Below are positions 50,976 to 59,741 of a stretch of DNA of 64,000 nt, in pieces. This stretch comes from Bacteroidia bacterium. Lineage in GTDB: Bacteria > Bacteroidota > Bacteroidia > J057. The number at the start of each line of letters is the position of its first letter. The first letter of the stretch is position 1. Below the pieces are notes generated by a model. The model ran no database searches, was not told where the DNA came from, and saw nothing but the letters and a program-made list of their open reading frames with translations. The translations under genes and the position numbers were made by a program. The DNA lies in NCBI GenBank assembly GCA_033391075.1, contig JAWPMV010000001.1, forward strand, positions 7,874,001 through 7,938,000, in the 5' to 3' direction.

Positions 50976-53900
50976 TCATTCTTTATGCATCACCAAGGCT
51001 CCGACTCCCTTCTCTTTCAGAAGGTTTAAGAACTCAGCAAAAGCACCATTCATAAAATCCTCATAGTCTGCTTTTTGATTGCTGAGGCTTTCATGCAGGA
51101 GATCGTGTACGGCTATATGTTGATCTGTAGGTTTGTAGTCGGCTACGGCAACCGCTGAGGCCAGATAGTCAATCCGCTCAGTAAGTTTGGTCGGATAACG
51201 AACCATATCCTGACCGGTACCGGTCGTCTGTAATTGATACATCTCATGTTCCATCGCTTGCAGGCTGCTATCCATTTTCATGATCTCGGGCAGTAAGTCG
51301 CTATGTTGATCTGCCGCTTTTAGGCTAGCATGCAAGTCCAGCAATTGTCTTCTACTCAGTTCAATCGAATTGATCATTTCTACCACTTGATTCATATCAA
51401 AATGAAGCTTTTCCATGAGAGCTGTCTGAGCAGCTATATCCTCCATACTTCCTTCTGAATCCGGATCTTTGAGAACCTTGAGTTCCTGAACCTGGCTTTC
51501 CTCTCCAACTTGAAGATGAACTTTATAAGTACCCGGAGGAACTTTTATTGAAAAAGGAGGGAAGTAGGCAGAACGAGTTCTTTGCTTGCTCAGGGGGATC
51601 CAGTCTGCATAGATTGCCGGTGTGCGGAAAACGATCGCGTCTGTATTCTCTCCATTGAAATTCCACCATACGCGATTGATGCCTTTTTTCGCTTTGGGCT
51701 TCAGCGTTTTTACTGTATCTCCTTTGCTATCTGTAATATGTAGCTGGACGGCTTTTCCGCTTTCTTTCATCCAGAAATTGAGGCTGGCACCGACTTTTGC
51801 ATCTTCTCCTGCTGAGGCAGTTGGGAAAAACTGCATATTCGAAGCTGCGGGCTGAAATCTATAGGCCTGCCTTGGGGCAAAGAGGTGAGCATCTTTTGCG
51901 GCTACTTCGGCTGTCATTTGCTGAACCGGGCTGAGGTCATCCAGGATGTATATTCCCCGTCCATAGGTACCGATCACCAAATCATTGAAATGCTCCTGTA
52001 CATCGATCCAGTACATAGGCGTATGAGGAAGATTAGCCATGAGGCTCTGCCAGTTTTCGCCATCATCATAGGAGGCATAGAGTTTGCTCTCCGTCCCCAG
52101 ATAAAGCAATCCTTCGCGTTTTGGGTCCTCCTTGATGTTTCGGGTATAGTTCAGATTTCCTTCATCTATGCCATTGGTGATCTTTTGCCAGCTTTGCCCA
52201 TAGTCGCTGGTTTTGTACACATAAGGCTTGAAGTTGCCTACCTGATGAAACTCTATGGTCATATAAGCTTTACCCGCATCCCATTTTGAAGCATCGATAT
52301 TTCTTACGACTCCCAATTCTGGCAAATCCGGAATATTGGCAGTTACATTGGTCCAGTTTTCGCCTCCGTCTTTACTCACTTGAACCAGGCCGTCATTGGT
52401 GCCTACCCAGAATACTCCTTTTTGGACCGGAGATTCCTCGAATGCATAAATGACATTCATATTTTCTACTGCAATATTATCTCCCGTCAAACCTCCCGAG
52501 AATCCTTGCTTACTTTTATCATTCATCGTCAAATCCGGGCTGATAACTTCCCAGCTTTGTCCTCCATTGGTGGTCCGGTGAATGTGCTGACTTGTTACAT
52601 AGATCGTATTATTATCGTGGGGAGAAATAAGTAGGGGAAAAGTCCATTGGAAACGGTATTTGAGATCCTTGGCAGAACGTCCTGCTGTGTATTCAGGCCA
52701 GACTTCTACCTGTCTGAATTGCTTGGCTTTTTCATTAAAGCGCGTAACTACTCCACCCAAGGGACCCCGACCGGATGCACTTGACCACACGATATTGTGA
52801 TCGCTAGGGTCCGGAGTTGCAAACCCACTTTCGCCCCCACCGATATCATACCATAAACCTGTCGGAATAAAACTGGGACCGAAGCCTCCGCCTCCTTTGG
52901 TACGGCTAGGCCCCTTCATAGCAGGGCCGTCCTGGCGATTGGTCAATACATTATACGGAATGGCATTGTCAGTAGTAACATGATACAGCTGCGCAACGGG
53001 AATTTGTACCCGCATCCAGGATTTTCCTCTGTTGTGAGAAATGGAAAGTCCCCCATCTCCAACTACAATCATGCGATTGCCATCTGTAGGATCAATCCAC
53101 ATTTCGTGATGGTCCCAGTTAGGCTGAGAATTAGGGCCTCCCGGCTGTAAAGTTTTGCCCCCATCAATGCTGGTAGAAAAATTGGCCCAGAGGAAATAGA
53201 TTTCATTGGGATTGTCGGGAGAAGCAGCACAACGAGTATAATAGGCTTGTCTTCCTCCAATGTTTCTATTGGCATTTACCATGTTCCAACTCTTCCCCTT
53301 ATCATCCGAGCGCCAAAGTTCTCCCGTATCGGTTTCCTCTCCATTGAAAGGCACGCCATCTCCGGTTTCGATTTGGGCATAAACGCGATTGGGGGCAGCT
53401 GGTGTAGTAGCTAAAGCGATTTTCCCCATAGGCTTCTGGGGAAGGCCTTTATTTAGTCTCGTCCAGGTCTTACCTGCATCTCTGGACATGTGTACCCCAC
53501 TTCCTGGCCCACCACTGGTTCGATTCCAGGTGCGAAGCTTAAATTCCCACATACCTGCATAAAGAATGCGAGGATTAGTGGCATCCATAGCTATATCTGA
53601 GGCGCCCGTATTTTCATCTACAAAAAGGCTATGCTCCCAGCTCTTTCCTCCATCCATACTCATAAAGACTCCACGATCTTTCTGTTTAGCATAACCATGT
53701 CCCAGGGCTGCTACATATACGATATCGGGATTTGTGGGATGCACCAGAATCCGGCCTACTCGTCCACTATTTTCGAGGCCGATATGTTCCCAGCTTGCTC
53801 CGCCATCCATAGACTTCCATATCCCGTTTCCGATAGAAACATTGGAACGAATCCAGGGCTCTCCGGTGCCAGCATAGACAATTTCGGGATCTGAGGGAGC

Positions 53901-54194
53901 AACTGCCAAGGCTCCGATAGCATGGACGGGCTTATCGTCAAAGATAGGCTTCCAATTCAAGCCACCATCTACGGTTTTCCAGATTCCTCCGGTCGCTGCC
54001 CCTACATAATAGGTGAGGGGATCGCCTGCAATCCCTGCAACCGAACTTACCCGGTTTCCGACAGGACCTATATGGCGATAATGAAGTTGAGATAGATCTC
54101 CTTTTTCAAAGTTTTGGGCCTCTAGCTGAGGCAAAAAAAGGATGAGACATAGCATAGCTAAGCCGGCGCGTTGTAGCTGTAGTTTTGTGCGCAT
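50976..54194 (-). CDS. Large exported BNR/sortilin-like beta-propeller protein
   Basis: 1072 residues with a signal peptide (LAMLCLILFLPQLEAQ). Residues 35-750 are repeats with Asp-box motifs (SMDGGASW, SRDAGKTW, TTNGGQSW, SKDGGENW, SYDDGENW), forming one or two beta-propellers of the VPS10/sortilin or xyloglucanase type. The last 320 residues include a beta-sandwich part and helices (RQLLDLHASLKAADQHSDLL). It lacks a T9SS tail. Such proteins are common in Bacteroidota and often called glycosyl hydrolase, but no catalytic site is evident. Confidence 0.85.
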   Translation of the reverse strand: MRTKLQLQRAGLAMLCLILFLPQLEAQNFEKGDLSQLHYRHIGPVGNRVSSVAGIAGDPLTYYVGAATGGIWKTVDGGLNWKPIFDDKPVHAIGALAVAPSDPEIVYAGTGEPWIRSNVSIGNGIWKSMDGGASWEHIGLENSGRVGRILVHPTNPDIVYVAALGHGYAKQKDRGVFMSMDGGKSWEHSLFVDENTGASDIAMDATNPRILYAGMWEFKLRTWNRTSGGPGSGVHMSRDAGKTWTRLNKGLPQKPMGKIALATTPAAPNRVYAQIETGDGVPFNGEETDTGELWRSDDKGKSWNMVNANRNIGGRQAYYTRCAASPDNPNEIYFLWANFSTSIDGGKTLQPGGPNSQPNWDHHEMWIDPTDGNRMIVVGDGGLSISHNRGKSWMRVQIPVAQLYHVTTDNAIPYNVLTNRQDGPAMKGPSRTKGGGGFGPSFIPTGLWYDIGGGESGFATPDPSDHNIVWSSASGRGPLGGVVTRFNEKAKQFRQVEVWPEYTAGRSAKDLKYRFQWTFPLLISPHDNNTIYVTSQHIHRTTNGGQSWEVISPDLTMNDKSKQGFSGGLTGDNIAVENMNVIYAFEESPVQKGVFWVGTNDGLVQVSKDGGENWTNVTANIPDLPELGVVRNIDASKWDAGKAYMTIEFHQVGNFKPYVYKTSDYGQSWQKITNGIDEGNLNYTRNIKEDPKREGLLYLGTESKLYASYDDGENWQSLMANLPHTPMYWIDVQEHFNDLVIGTYGRGIYILDDLSPVQQMTAEVAAKDAHLFAPRQAYRFQPAASNMQFFPTASAGEDAKVGASLNFWMKESGKAVQLHITDSKGDTVKTLKPKAKKGINRVWWNFNGENTDAIVFRTPAIYADWIPLSKQRTRSAYFPPFSIKVPPGTYKVHLQVGEESQVQELKVLKDPDSEGSMEDIAAQTALMEKLHFDMNQVVEMINSIELSRRQLLDLHASLKAADQHSDLLPEIMKMDSSLQAMEHEMYQLQTTGTGQDMVRYPTKLTERIDYLASAVAVADYKPTDQHIAVHDLLHESLSNQKADYEDFMNGAFAEFLNLLKEKGVGALVMHKE

Positions 54195-54290
54195 ATGTAT
54201 TTGTGATTTTAGTAAGCCTAAAAGGTAAGGAGAATTCAGAGAAGGTGAAATCTCTTTTGTCTAGCAGGGGAGGGAATAGATCGAAAGAAT

Positions 54291-54406
54291 TGTCATTTCA
54301 AGCATGGAAGCTGTCTGGGTATGTGTGCCGAGAAACCCTGAATTTGATCCGAAATGAATACAGGATCTCTCAGCCCGCAGGCCATTCTCGGGCCGAGCTT
54401 CGAGAT
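54291..54406. repeat. Degenerate palindromic GTCATTT-type repeat
   Basis: TGTCATTTCAAGC at one end and GAGCTTCGAGAT at the other, with inner GCCGAGAAACC and AGGATCTCTC, and GCCCG/CGGGC arms. It looks like a decayed member of the GTCATTTCGAGC-type intergenic palindromes. It fills the divergent-side gap between the BNR and nudix genes; a 77-codon frame across it is not a gene. Confidence 0.45.
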
Positions 54407-54412
54407 AAGGCT

Positions 54413-54898
54413 TTATAAAAGCTCAATGCCTTCTATCTCTTCCCGAAAGGAAAGCAAATTCATATCTGCATCATATTCGGCATTGAAGAAGAAGGCTTTC
54501 CCATTTTTGAGGTATTGGTAGATTCTCCGGTCTGCATCAGGATGGGGAAAATCTGAAAGCTTATCCAAATCTGCCCAATGCAATTCTCCTTCATCGCAGG
54601 GAGGAGCAGGCTGCCAGGGGATTTCAGCCAGATATACCGGACAATTCCAATTGTAGTTGCCTGGAGAAGTTTCAATCAGACTTCCGAGGTATTTGATTTC
54701 GCTTACTTCGATTCCTGTTTCTTCCCGGGTTTCTCGTATCGCGCAAGCAGTAGGATTTTCATGTGGATCAAGTTTTCCTCCTATAGGTGTGAAATAACCT
54801 TTATGGGGATTTTTTTTTCTCTTTAATAAAAGGACCTGATCTCCGCTTTTCAGGATTACCAGTACTGCATTTCTCTTGATTCCTGGGGAAACTTCCAT
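54413..54898 (-). CDS. Nudix hydrolase (MutT-like)
   Basis: 161 residues. The Nudix box is complete: GGKLDPHENPTACAIRETRE followed by ETGI, matching Gx5Ex7REUxEExGU. The start KRNAVLVILKSGDQVLLLKRKKNPHKGYFTPIGG is typical of 8-oxo-dGTP or general NTP pyrophosphatases; the substrate is not certain. It begins 5 bp after queA, on the same strand, so they form an operon. Confidence 0.93.
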   Translation of the reverse strand: MEVSPGIKRNAVLVILKSGDQVLLLKRKKNPHKGYFTPIGGKLDPHENPTACAIRETREETGIEVSEIKYLGSLIETSPGNYNWNCPVYLAEIPWQPAPPCDEGELHWADLDKLSDFPHPDADRRIYQYLKNGKAFFFNAEYDADMNLLSFREEIEGIELL

Positions 54899-54903
54899 AG
54901 GAG

Positions 54904-56127
54904 TTAGGGTAAAAGAATGGAACTATCCCCATAGCTGAGGAATCTATAATCATGATCCAGGGCTGATTGATATATTTCTCGCCAATCTTCGCCTACCAAA
55001 GCTGCTACAAGGAGGAGGAGTGTCGTATCAGGCATATGAAAATTCGTGATAAGCCCCCGAGAAAGTTTAAAGGAATAGCCCGGCATGATGAGAATGGAGG
55101 TAGAGGCATATATGCGCTCGTGTCCGTGGGTTTCCATGAAAAATAGGATAGCGTCCAAAGCTTCTTTCACCGAAATATCTCGATCCGCTTTTTCATAGGC
55201 CTCCATTTTTTCAATATGAAATGGATGACTAGCCTCTATTGACTCCTTTCCTTCCAGGATTTGCAAGCCCATCCAGTACAAGCTCTCAATCACCCGCATA
55301 GAGGTGGTTCCTACGAGGATAATCTTCCCAACGGCTTCCCGAATCTTCAGGAGACTGCTATGCTTTAGGACAAATTGTTCGCGATGCATATCATGCTCAA
55401 CTACCGCATCGGATTTGACCGGAAGAAAAGTCCCTGCACTTACGTGGAGGGTTACAAATTCCTGTTCAACTCCTTTCGCCTGCAAACCAGAGAGCAGCTG
55501 ATCGGTAAAATGCAATCCAGCCGTAGGAGCGGCCACTGCTCCAGACTCTTTTGCATAAACGGTTTGGTACTGTTCTTCATCACTGGCTTGAGCATCCCGT
55601 TTGAGATAAGGCGGAAGAGGAAGGTCTCCGCTATGATTCAGGATTTCTGCAAAAGGGATATCTGCATCCTCAAAGCTCAATTGGACCAAATCCTGCGCTC
55701 TATCCAGCAATTCTGCCTTGATCAAAATCTCTTTTCCTTGTATCTGCAGCTTTTTCTCCAAAATTTCACCCTCTTTCCATCGCTTTTTCCTACCTATTAT
55801 ACATTTCCAACTACAGTGGGACTTGGCCTGTATGGCTTGTTCTACACTCGCCGGTTCATGAGGGTTGAGCAGGAGGATTTCAATTCTCGCTCCCGTTTTG
55901 CGGAAAAACTCCATACGGGCATGGATGACTTTGCTGTCATTGAAAACCAACAAATGCTCTTCTGTCAATATATCAACTACCTCTTTAAAGCTATGGTGCG
56001 CTATTTTCCCTTGCTGGTAAAGCAGCAATTTTGATTCATCCCGTTTTTCCAGGGGGAATTTTGCGATCCGTTCTTCGGGCAATTCATAGGTATAGTCGGA
56101 GATCCGTATGTCTTTCAACTCTTTCAT
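54904..56127 (-). CDS. queA: S-adenosylmethionine:tRNA ribosyltransferase-isomerase QueA
   Basis: Makes epoxyqueuosine in tRNA. 407 residues, longer than the E. coli 356. Conserved segments: DYTYELPEERIAKFPLEKRDESKLL, VVDILTEEHLLVFNDSKVIHARM, the AAPTAGLHFTDQLL motif, VTLHVSAGTFLPV, and STSILIMPGYSFKLSRGLITNFHMPDTTLLLL. It is first of a two-gene unit with the nudix gene, and just upstream lies an octamer-type inverted repeat. Confidence 0.96.
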   Translation of the reverse strand: MKELKDIRISDYTYELPEERIAKFPLEKRDESKLLLYQQGKIAHHSFKEVVDILTEEHLLVFNDSKVIHARMEFFRKTGARIEILLLNPHEPASVEQAIQAKSHCSWKCIIGRKKRWKEGEILEKKLQIQGKEILIKAELLDRAQDLVQLSFEDADIPFAEILNHSGDLPLPPYLKRDAQASDEEQYQTVYAKESGAVAAPTAGLHFTDQLLSGLQAKGVEQEFVTLHVSAGTFLPVKSDAVVEHDMHREQFVLKHSSLLKIREAVGKIILVGTTSMRVIESLYWMGLQILEGKESIEASHPFHIEKMEAYEKADRDISVKEALDAILFFMETHGHERIYASTSILIMPGYSFKLSRGLITNFHMPDTTLLLLVAALVGEDWREIYQSALDHDYRFLSYGDSSILLP

Positions 56128-56149
56128 TGGGGGGCAAAAATAGGAAAAA

Positions 56150-56322
56150 GTGTTCTAGCGTTCTAGTGTTCAGGTGTTCTTGTGGGGGGAGCTATGGTAT
56201 AAGCGTGTTTTAGTGTTGAGGGGTTATCGTGGAAAATACCTTGCGCCTCTAACTTCCGTACTAAAACACTGCAACACATTCCCTCCCACCAGATCCCGAG
56301 AACACATGAACACAAGAACACC
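56150..56322. repeat. Octamer-type inverted repeat 5, nested
   Basis: Outer arms: GTGTTCTAG, CGTTCTAG, TGTTCAGG, TGTTCTTG against GAGAACAC, ATGAACAC, AAGAACACC. Inside lies a second pair of different words: GTGTTTTAG, TGTTGAGG against CCTCTAAC, ACTAAAACAC, TGCAACAC. It occupies most of the 251-bp gap between queA and the 369-residue membrane protein gene. Confidence 0.7.
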
Positions 56323-56379
56323 TTTCCTTTTCATTTCTCCTTTTTCCGTTGTTTCTTTAGAATACGTATAAGAAATACT

Positions 56380-57489
56380 ATGAAAAGCTACGGAGACGCT
56401 AGAAGAATACTGGGACTGGTTTACATGGGACTGATTAGTCTATTGTTGCTGGGCCTGCTTATAGGAGATACTATCTATCTCACTATGATGCCCTTTGAGG
56501 GATTTTCAGATTCCCAATACATCTTTTTATTCCTGCTTTCATGGTTCCTTTTGAGCTTCCCGTTTGATTTGCTGGGGGGATATGTATTGCCGAAAAGGTA
56601 TGGAAGGAGCATAGAAGATTTGGGACCCTGGTTGTTGAAATGGATAAGAGGAGCAGGTGTCCAACTTTTATATTTTGCGATCAATGCCTGGGCCTTGCTA
56701 GGGGTTACAGATCTTTTGGGCTTGTGGGGAGCTGTAGGTTGGTTTGCGATACAGATGATTGTGATTGGAAATCTACAGGTTTGGATGGCGAGAGCTGTTG
56801 CCCATTTCCCCGATAAACCAGAGAATGATAGAGGCAGGCTGGTGTTATATCTGGAGAATACAGATAAAGCCTTTACGGGAGGAATTGGAGGAATACCAGG
56901 AAATGAAGTGTTGGTTATGCCTACCTATTGGAAAGGGAAATACTCTGAGAAAGTACTGGAAATGCTGCTAACCCGTAGGCATGGAGCCATTTTGAGCAAG
57001 GGGCACGGAAGAGGATTTTTGTGGGCCTTTCTCTGGAATATGCTGATTTTTATTGTTGCGGCTCATCTGGGAGGGCTTACAATAGGAACCTTTGAATCCC
57101 TTTTCAGCACGATCGCTTATTTTAGTCTCTTTTCTATTCTGAGTTTATTTGGTCCCCTGGTCTGGCTGAGTCGAAAAGCTGTATATGAAGTGGATCGTTG
57201 GACCTATTATAAAGGTGCGGATGGAGATGTTTTGCGTGAATCCTTTGCCCTTACTTATCAGCTTAGGGATTTACCGGACGAAAAGCGGGCCCTGGCCGGA
57301 ATTACACAGCCTATTCCTACCAAAGATGAGCGGGTACAGAATATGCAAACCCAAAAAGATATCAAGGGAGGATGGAACAGTGCCTATCTTTCAGTTTTTC
57401 TTTCTTGGTCGGGAATCAACCTGCTTTCGCGCTCTCTTCCTGTTCTTGCAGGTCGTCCGGAACTCTGGGTCTTGTTGCCTTGTGATTAA
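56380..57489 (+). CDS. Multi-pass membrane protein, possible degenerate M48-like peptidase
   Basis: 369 residues, about seven membrane segments (first two at about 12-35 and 45-65). The middle segment FTGGIGGIPGNEVLVMPTYWKGKYSEKVLEMLLTRRHGAI has the order of an HtpX/Ste24 (M48) protease, in which a GIxGxP-like strand and a helix with HExxH follow one another. Here the HExxH is absent (TRRHG instead), so it would be inactive. This resemblance is by eye. I assign no function. Confidence 0.6.
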   Translation: MKSYGDARRILGLVYMGLISLLLLGLLIGDTIYLTMMPFEGFSDSQYIFLFLLSWFLLSFPFDLLGGYVLPKRYGRSIEDLGPWLLKWIRGAGVQLLYFAINAWALLGVTDLLGLWGAVGWFAIQMIVIGNLQVWMARAVAHFPDKPENDRGRLVLYLENTDKAFTGGIGGIPGNEVLVMPTYWKGKYSEKVLEMLLTRRHGAILSKGHGRGFLWAFLWNMLIFIVAAHLGGLTIGTFESLFSTIAYFSLFSILSLFGPLVWLSRKAVYEVDRWTYYKGADGDVLRESFALTYQLRDLPDEKRALAGITQPIPTKDERVQNMQTQKDIKGGWNSAYLSVFLSWSGINLLSRSLPVLAGRPELWVLLPCD

Positions 57490-57603
57490 ATTCTGATTAA
57501 GAGGTAGATTTTTTTAAAAAATTTGAGCATTTTTTTCTCTGAAAATTTATATTGCGAGAGGTAGTATGGAGCCAAAATTGGAGCCGCTTTATCCTACAGC
57601 TTT

Positions 57604-57912
57604 ATGGAAATTTACATTTACAACCTGGACCGCAGCACAGACGAGGATGAATTGCGTGAGTTGTTTGAAGAATTTGGGGAAGTTGATTCTTGCGTAAAAC
57701 GAAAGCATCCCGATCCTGAGAAAGATAGTTTTTCTGCTATTGTGTCTATGCCCTATAAATTGGAAGCTGATGAAGCTATCGATGAGCTACATGGGGAGAC
57801 GATAGATGGTCGAGATATAAGAGTATTGGCCTTGCCTGATTCTGTCATAGAAGAGGCGAGGGGAGACGAAGACGAAGAGGATACCGAAGGGCAGAAATGG
57901 GTCTTTGAATAA
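57604..57912 (+). CDS. RNA-binding protein with one RRM domain
   Basis: 102 residues: one RRM fold. RNP2 is present (MEIYIYNLD), followed by STDEDELRELFEEFGEVDSC, the usual helix. RNP1 is weak (DSFSAIVSM) and lacks the usual aromatic pair, so RNA binding may be altered. The C-terminal tail is strongly acidic (EEARGDEDEEDTEG). It converges on truA with a 5-bp gap. Confidence 0.9.
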   Translation: MEIYIYNLDRSTDEDELRELFEEFGEVDSCVKRKHPDPEKDSFSAIVSMPYKLEADEAIDELHGETIDGRDIRVLALPDSVIEEARGDEDEEDTEGQKWVFE

Positions 57913-57917
57913 GTCTC

Positions 57918-58676
57918 TTAGGTATAGCTTATCTCTGAAAAACTTCCTTCCGGATAATTTACCTCTGTGAGAAACAGGCCGCAGGCTTCGGCACTGGGCC
58001 CAGCTGCTCTGCGATCCTTTTCGAGTAGGATTCGCTGCATATCATCTGCTGGCCGTTTCCCCCTGCCTATTTCGAGGATAGTTCCTACCAGCCCTCTTAC
58101 CATGCCTCTCAAAAAACGATCCGCCTGTATATGGAATAGAAGAAGTTCTCCTTTTTCCTCCCAATAGGCATGATCTATCCGGCAAATATTGGTTTTGTTA
58201 TCCGCCCGTGATTTACAGAAACTGGCAAAATCTTCATGTGCCAGGAGAGTTTTCGTCGCCTTCTCAACAATATTCATATCCAGATCATGCCGCAGCCATA
58301 GGGCAAATTCCTGATGAAAGGGGGATTTGTTGCGGCTACACTGATACACATAAGCCCGACTGATGGCATCAAAGCGAGCATGAAAATTCGGAGAGCTTGC
58401 CTGATGGATATGGTTTATGGAAATGTCCTTGGATAGGATGCCATTGAGGCTGTGTCGCAGGCTCTGAGGAGGAATACGGTCCAGATCGAAATGTACAATG
58501 AGTTGGCGGGCATGGACCCCTGCATCCGTTCGTCCTGCTCCTAAAACAGAGATTTTTTGAGATAAGATGGTAGAGAGAGCCTTTTCCAATTCTTCCTGAA
58601 CCGTAAAGGCATTATCCTGGACCTGCCAACCTGCGTAGTTGGTTCCCTTATAACTGATATCCAAAACATATCTCAT
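57918..58676 (-). CDS. truA: tRNA pseudouridine synthase A (TruA)
   Basis: Makes pseudouridine at positions 38-40 of tRNA anticodon stems. 252 residues from the ATG at 58676 (MRYVLDISYKGTNYAGWQ), the usual start; an open frame of 9 more codons upstream has no support. The catalytic aspartate is in GAGRTDAGVHA (about residue 52), and FRFDAISRAYVYQ-like and FLRGMVRGLVGTILEIGRGK segments follow. Its promoter region is shared with the divergent DUF4293 gene, 56 bp away. Confidence 0.95.
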   Translation of the reverse strand: MRYVLDISYKGTNYAGWQVQDNAFTVQEELEKALSTILSQKISVLGAGRTDAGVHARQLIVHFDLDRIPPQSLRHSLNGILSKDISINHIHQASSPNFHARFDAISRAYVYQCSRNKSPFHQEFALWLRHDLDMNIVEKATKTLLAHEDFASFCKSRADNKTNICRIDHAYWEEKGELLLFHIQADRFLRGMVRGLVGTILEIGRGKRPADDMQRILLEKDRRAAGPSAEACGLFLTEVNYPEGSFSEISYT

Positions 58677-58702
58677 GCTAGTTTCCTTTGGCATAAATTT
58701 CA

Positions 58703-58710
58703 TACCTTTG
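58703..58710 (+). promoter_or_regulatory. -7 promoter box of the DUF4293 gene
   Basis: TACCTTTG matches the Bacteroidota -7 consensus TAnnTTTG exactly; transcription should start near 58716, 17 bp before the ATG. Confidence 0.6.
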
Positions 58711-58732
58711 CCGACGATTCACAAAATTAGCA

Positions 58733-59206
58733 ATGATCCAGAGAATACAATCAATTTTTTTGGTGCTGGCTGTATTGGCAAATCTTGCAGTCCTGGCCCT
58801 TCCTGTCTGGCAGTCTGATCTGGGCGCGAGTACAGGTACCATAAATGCCTTGATGTTTGATGCGGAAGGTACAGAAGCGGACCTTCAGTTTTTTGAACAT
58901 ACAGAAAGCGGAAGCAAAGCTTTACATACGGGCTTCTTTGCTATGCTCGTGATCTCCTCTTTGCTCCTACTCTTCACGATCTTTAAATTCAATGATAGAC
59001 CTCAACAAATCAAATTGGCGTATATCGGAATCATTTTGATCTTTGTGGAGATCCTGTGTGTGCTGCTGCTGGCTCAGTCTGGCGCAAATGCAAATCCGCT
59101 TCCCGGATTTGCTGGCCCGGTACTTGCAGTGATTTTTGCCTGGTTGGCAGCTCGATATATCCGTAAGGATGACGATTTGGTCAAATCTGTTGATCGTATC
59201 CGCTAG
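58733..59206 (+). CDS. DUF4293 membrane protein
   Basis: 157 residues with four membrane helices (about 5-25, 66-85, 94-116, 123-142). The MIQRIQSIFLVLAVLANLAV start is the hallmark of DUF4293, a Bacteroidota-only family of unknown function, often near truA or rho. Divergent from truA. Confidence 0.92.
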   Translation: MIQRIQSIFLVLAVLANLAVLALPVWQSDLGASTGTINALMFDAEGTEADLQFFEHTESGSKALHTGFFAMLVISSLLLLFTIFKFNDRPQQIKLAYIGIILIFVEILCVLLLAQSGANANPLPGFAGPVLAVIFAWLAARYIRKDDDLVKSVDRIR

Positions 59207-59371
59207 GATGTTTTAAATTCCCCAAAATAGACTGGAACTTCTACTTATTTGAATACATCTTTGTTTTAATTAAAATGAAGAAAAATTAACAATTTGTTAA
59301 AATAATATTCTTATTTTTGCAATTATTATTAAAATCAATATCGATAATTCTCTTTTTAACAATAGACACAA

Positions 59372-59680
59372 ATGAGTATTAGCAAGAAAGTACTGAAAAG
59401 TAAGCCCGTAGTAAAAGTAACCTTCAAACTCCCTAAGAAAGTTGTAGGTACGGCAAACGAAGTCGCTTTGGTAGGAGACTTCAATTCCTGGGATACACGT
59501 GCAGAATTGATGAAAAGCCTCAAAAGCGGAGACTTTTCTACTACTGTAGAACTTGAGAAAGGCAAAGAGTACCAATTCAGGTACCTTATCGACGGATCAA
59601 AATGGGAAAACGACGGTGAAGCTGATAAATTCGTAGCATCTCCTTTTGCAGATGCCGAAAATTCAGTGGTTGTTTTATAA
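59372..59680 (+). CDS. Small isoamylase-N-like (CBM48) carbohydrate-binding protein
   Basis: 102 residues, no signal peptide. The Ig-like early-set domain of glycogen-branching enzymes and AMPK (CBM48): VALVGDFNSWDTRAELMKSL, VELEKGKEYQFRYLIDGSKWENDGEADKF. It is a stand-alone domain and may bind glycogen-like polymers or act as a regulator (inference). The 165-bp upstream gap is very AT-rich. A bidirectional terminator follows. Confidence 0.9.
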   Translation: MSISKKVLKSKPVVKVTFKLPKKVVGTANEVALVGDFNSWDTRAELMKSLKSGDFSTTVELEKGKEYQFRYLIDGSKWENDGEADKFVASPFADAENSVVVL

Positions 59681-59692
59681 GAAATGAAATTC

Positions 59693-59729
59693 AAAAAAAA
59701 GCCCGACTCATTTGAGTCGGGCTTTTTTT
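59693..59729. terminator. Bidirectional terminator
   Basis: AAAAAAAAGCCCGACTCA and TGAGTCGGGCTTTTTTT form a perfect stem with a short TTT loop between two converging genes. Confidence 0.92.
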
Positions 59730-59741
59730 GTAGATATTTTC

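Noticed and set aside
54185-54418. 77-codon frame between the BNR and nudix genes
   Set aside because: It consists mostly of a decayed intergenic palindrome.
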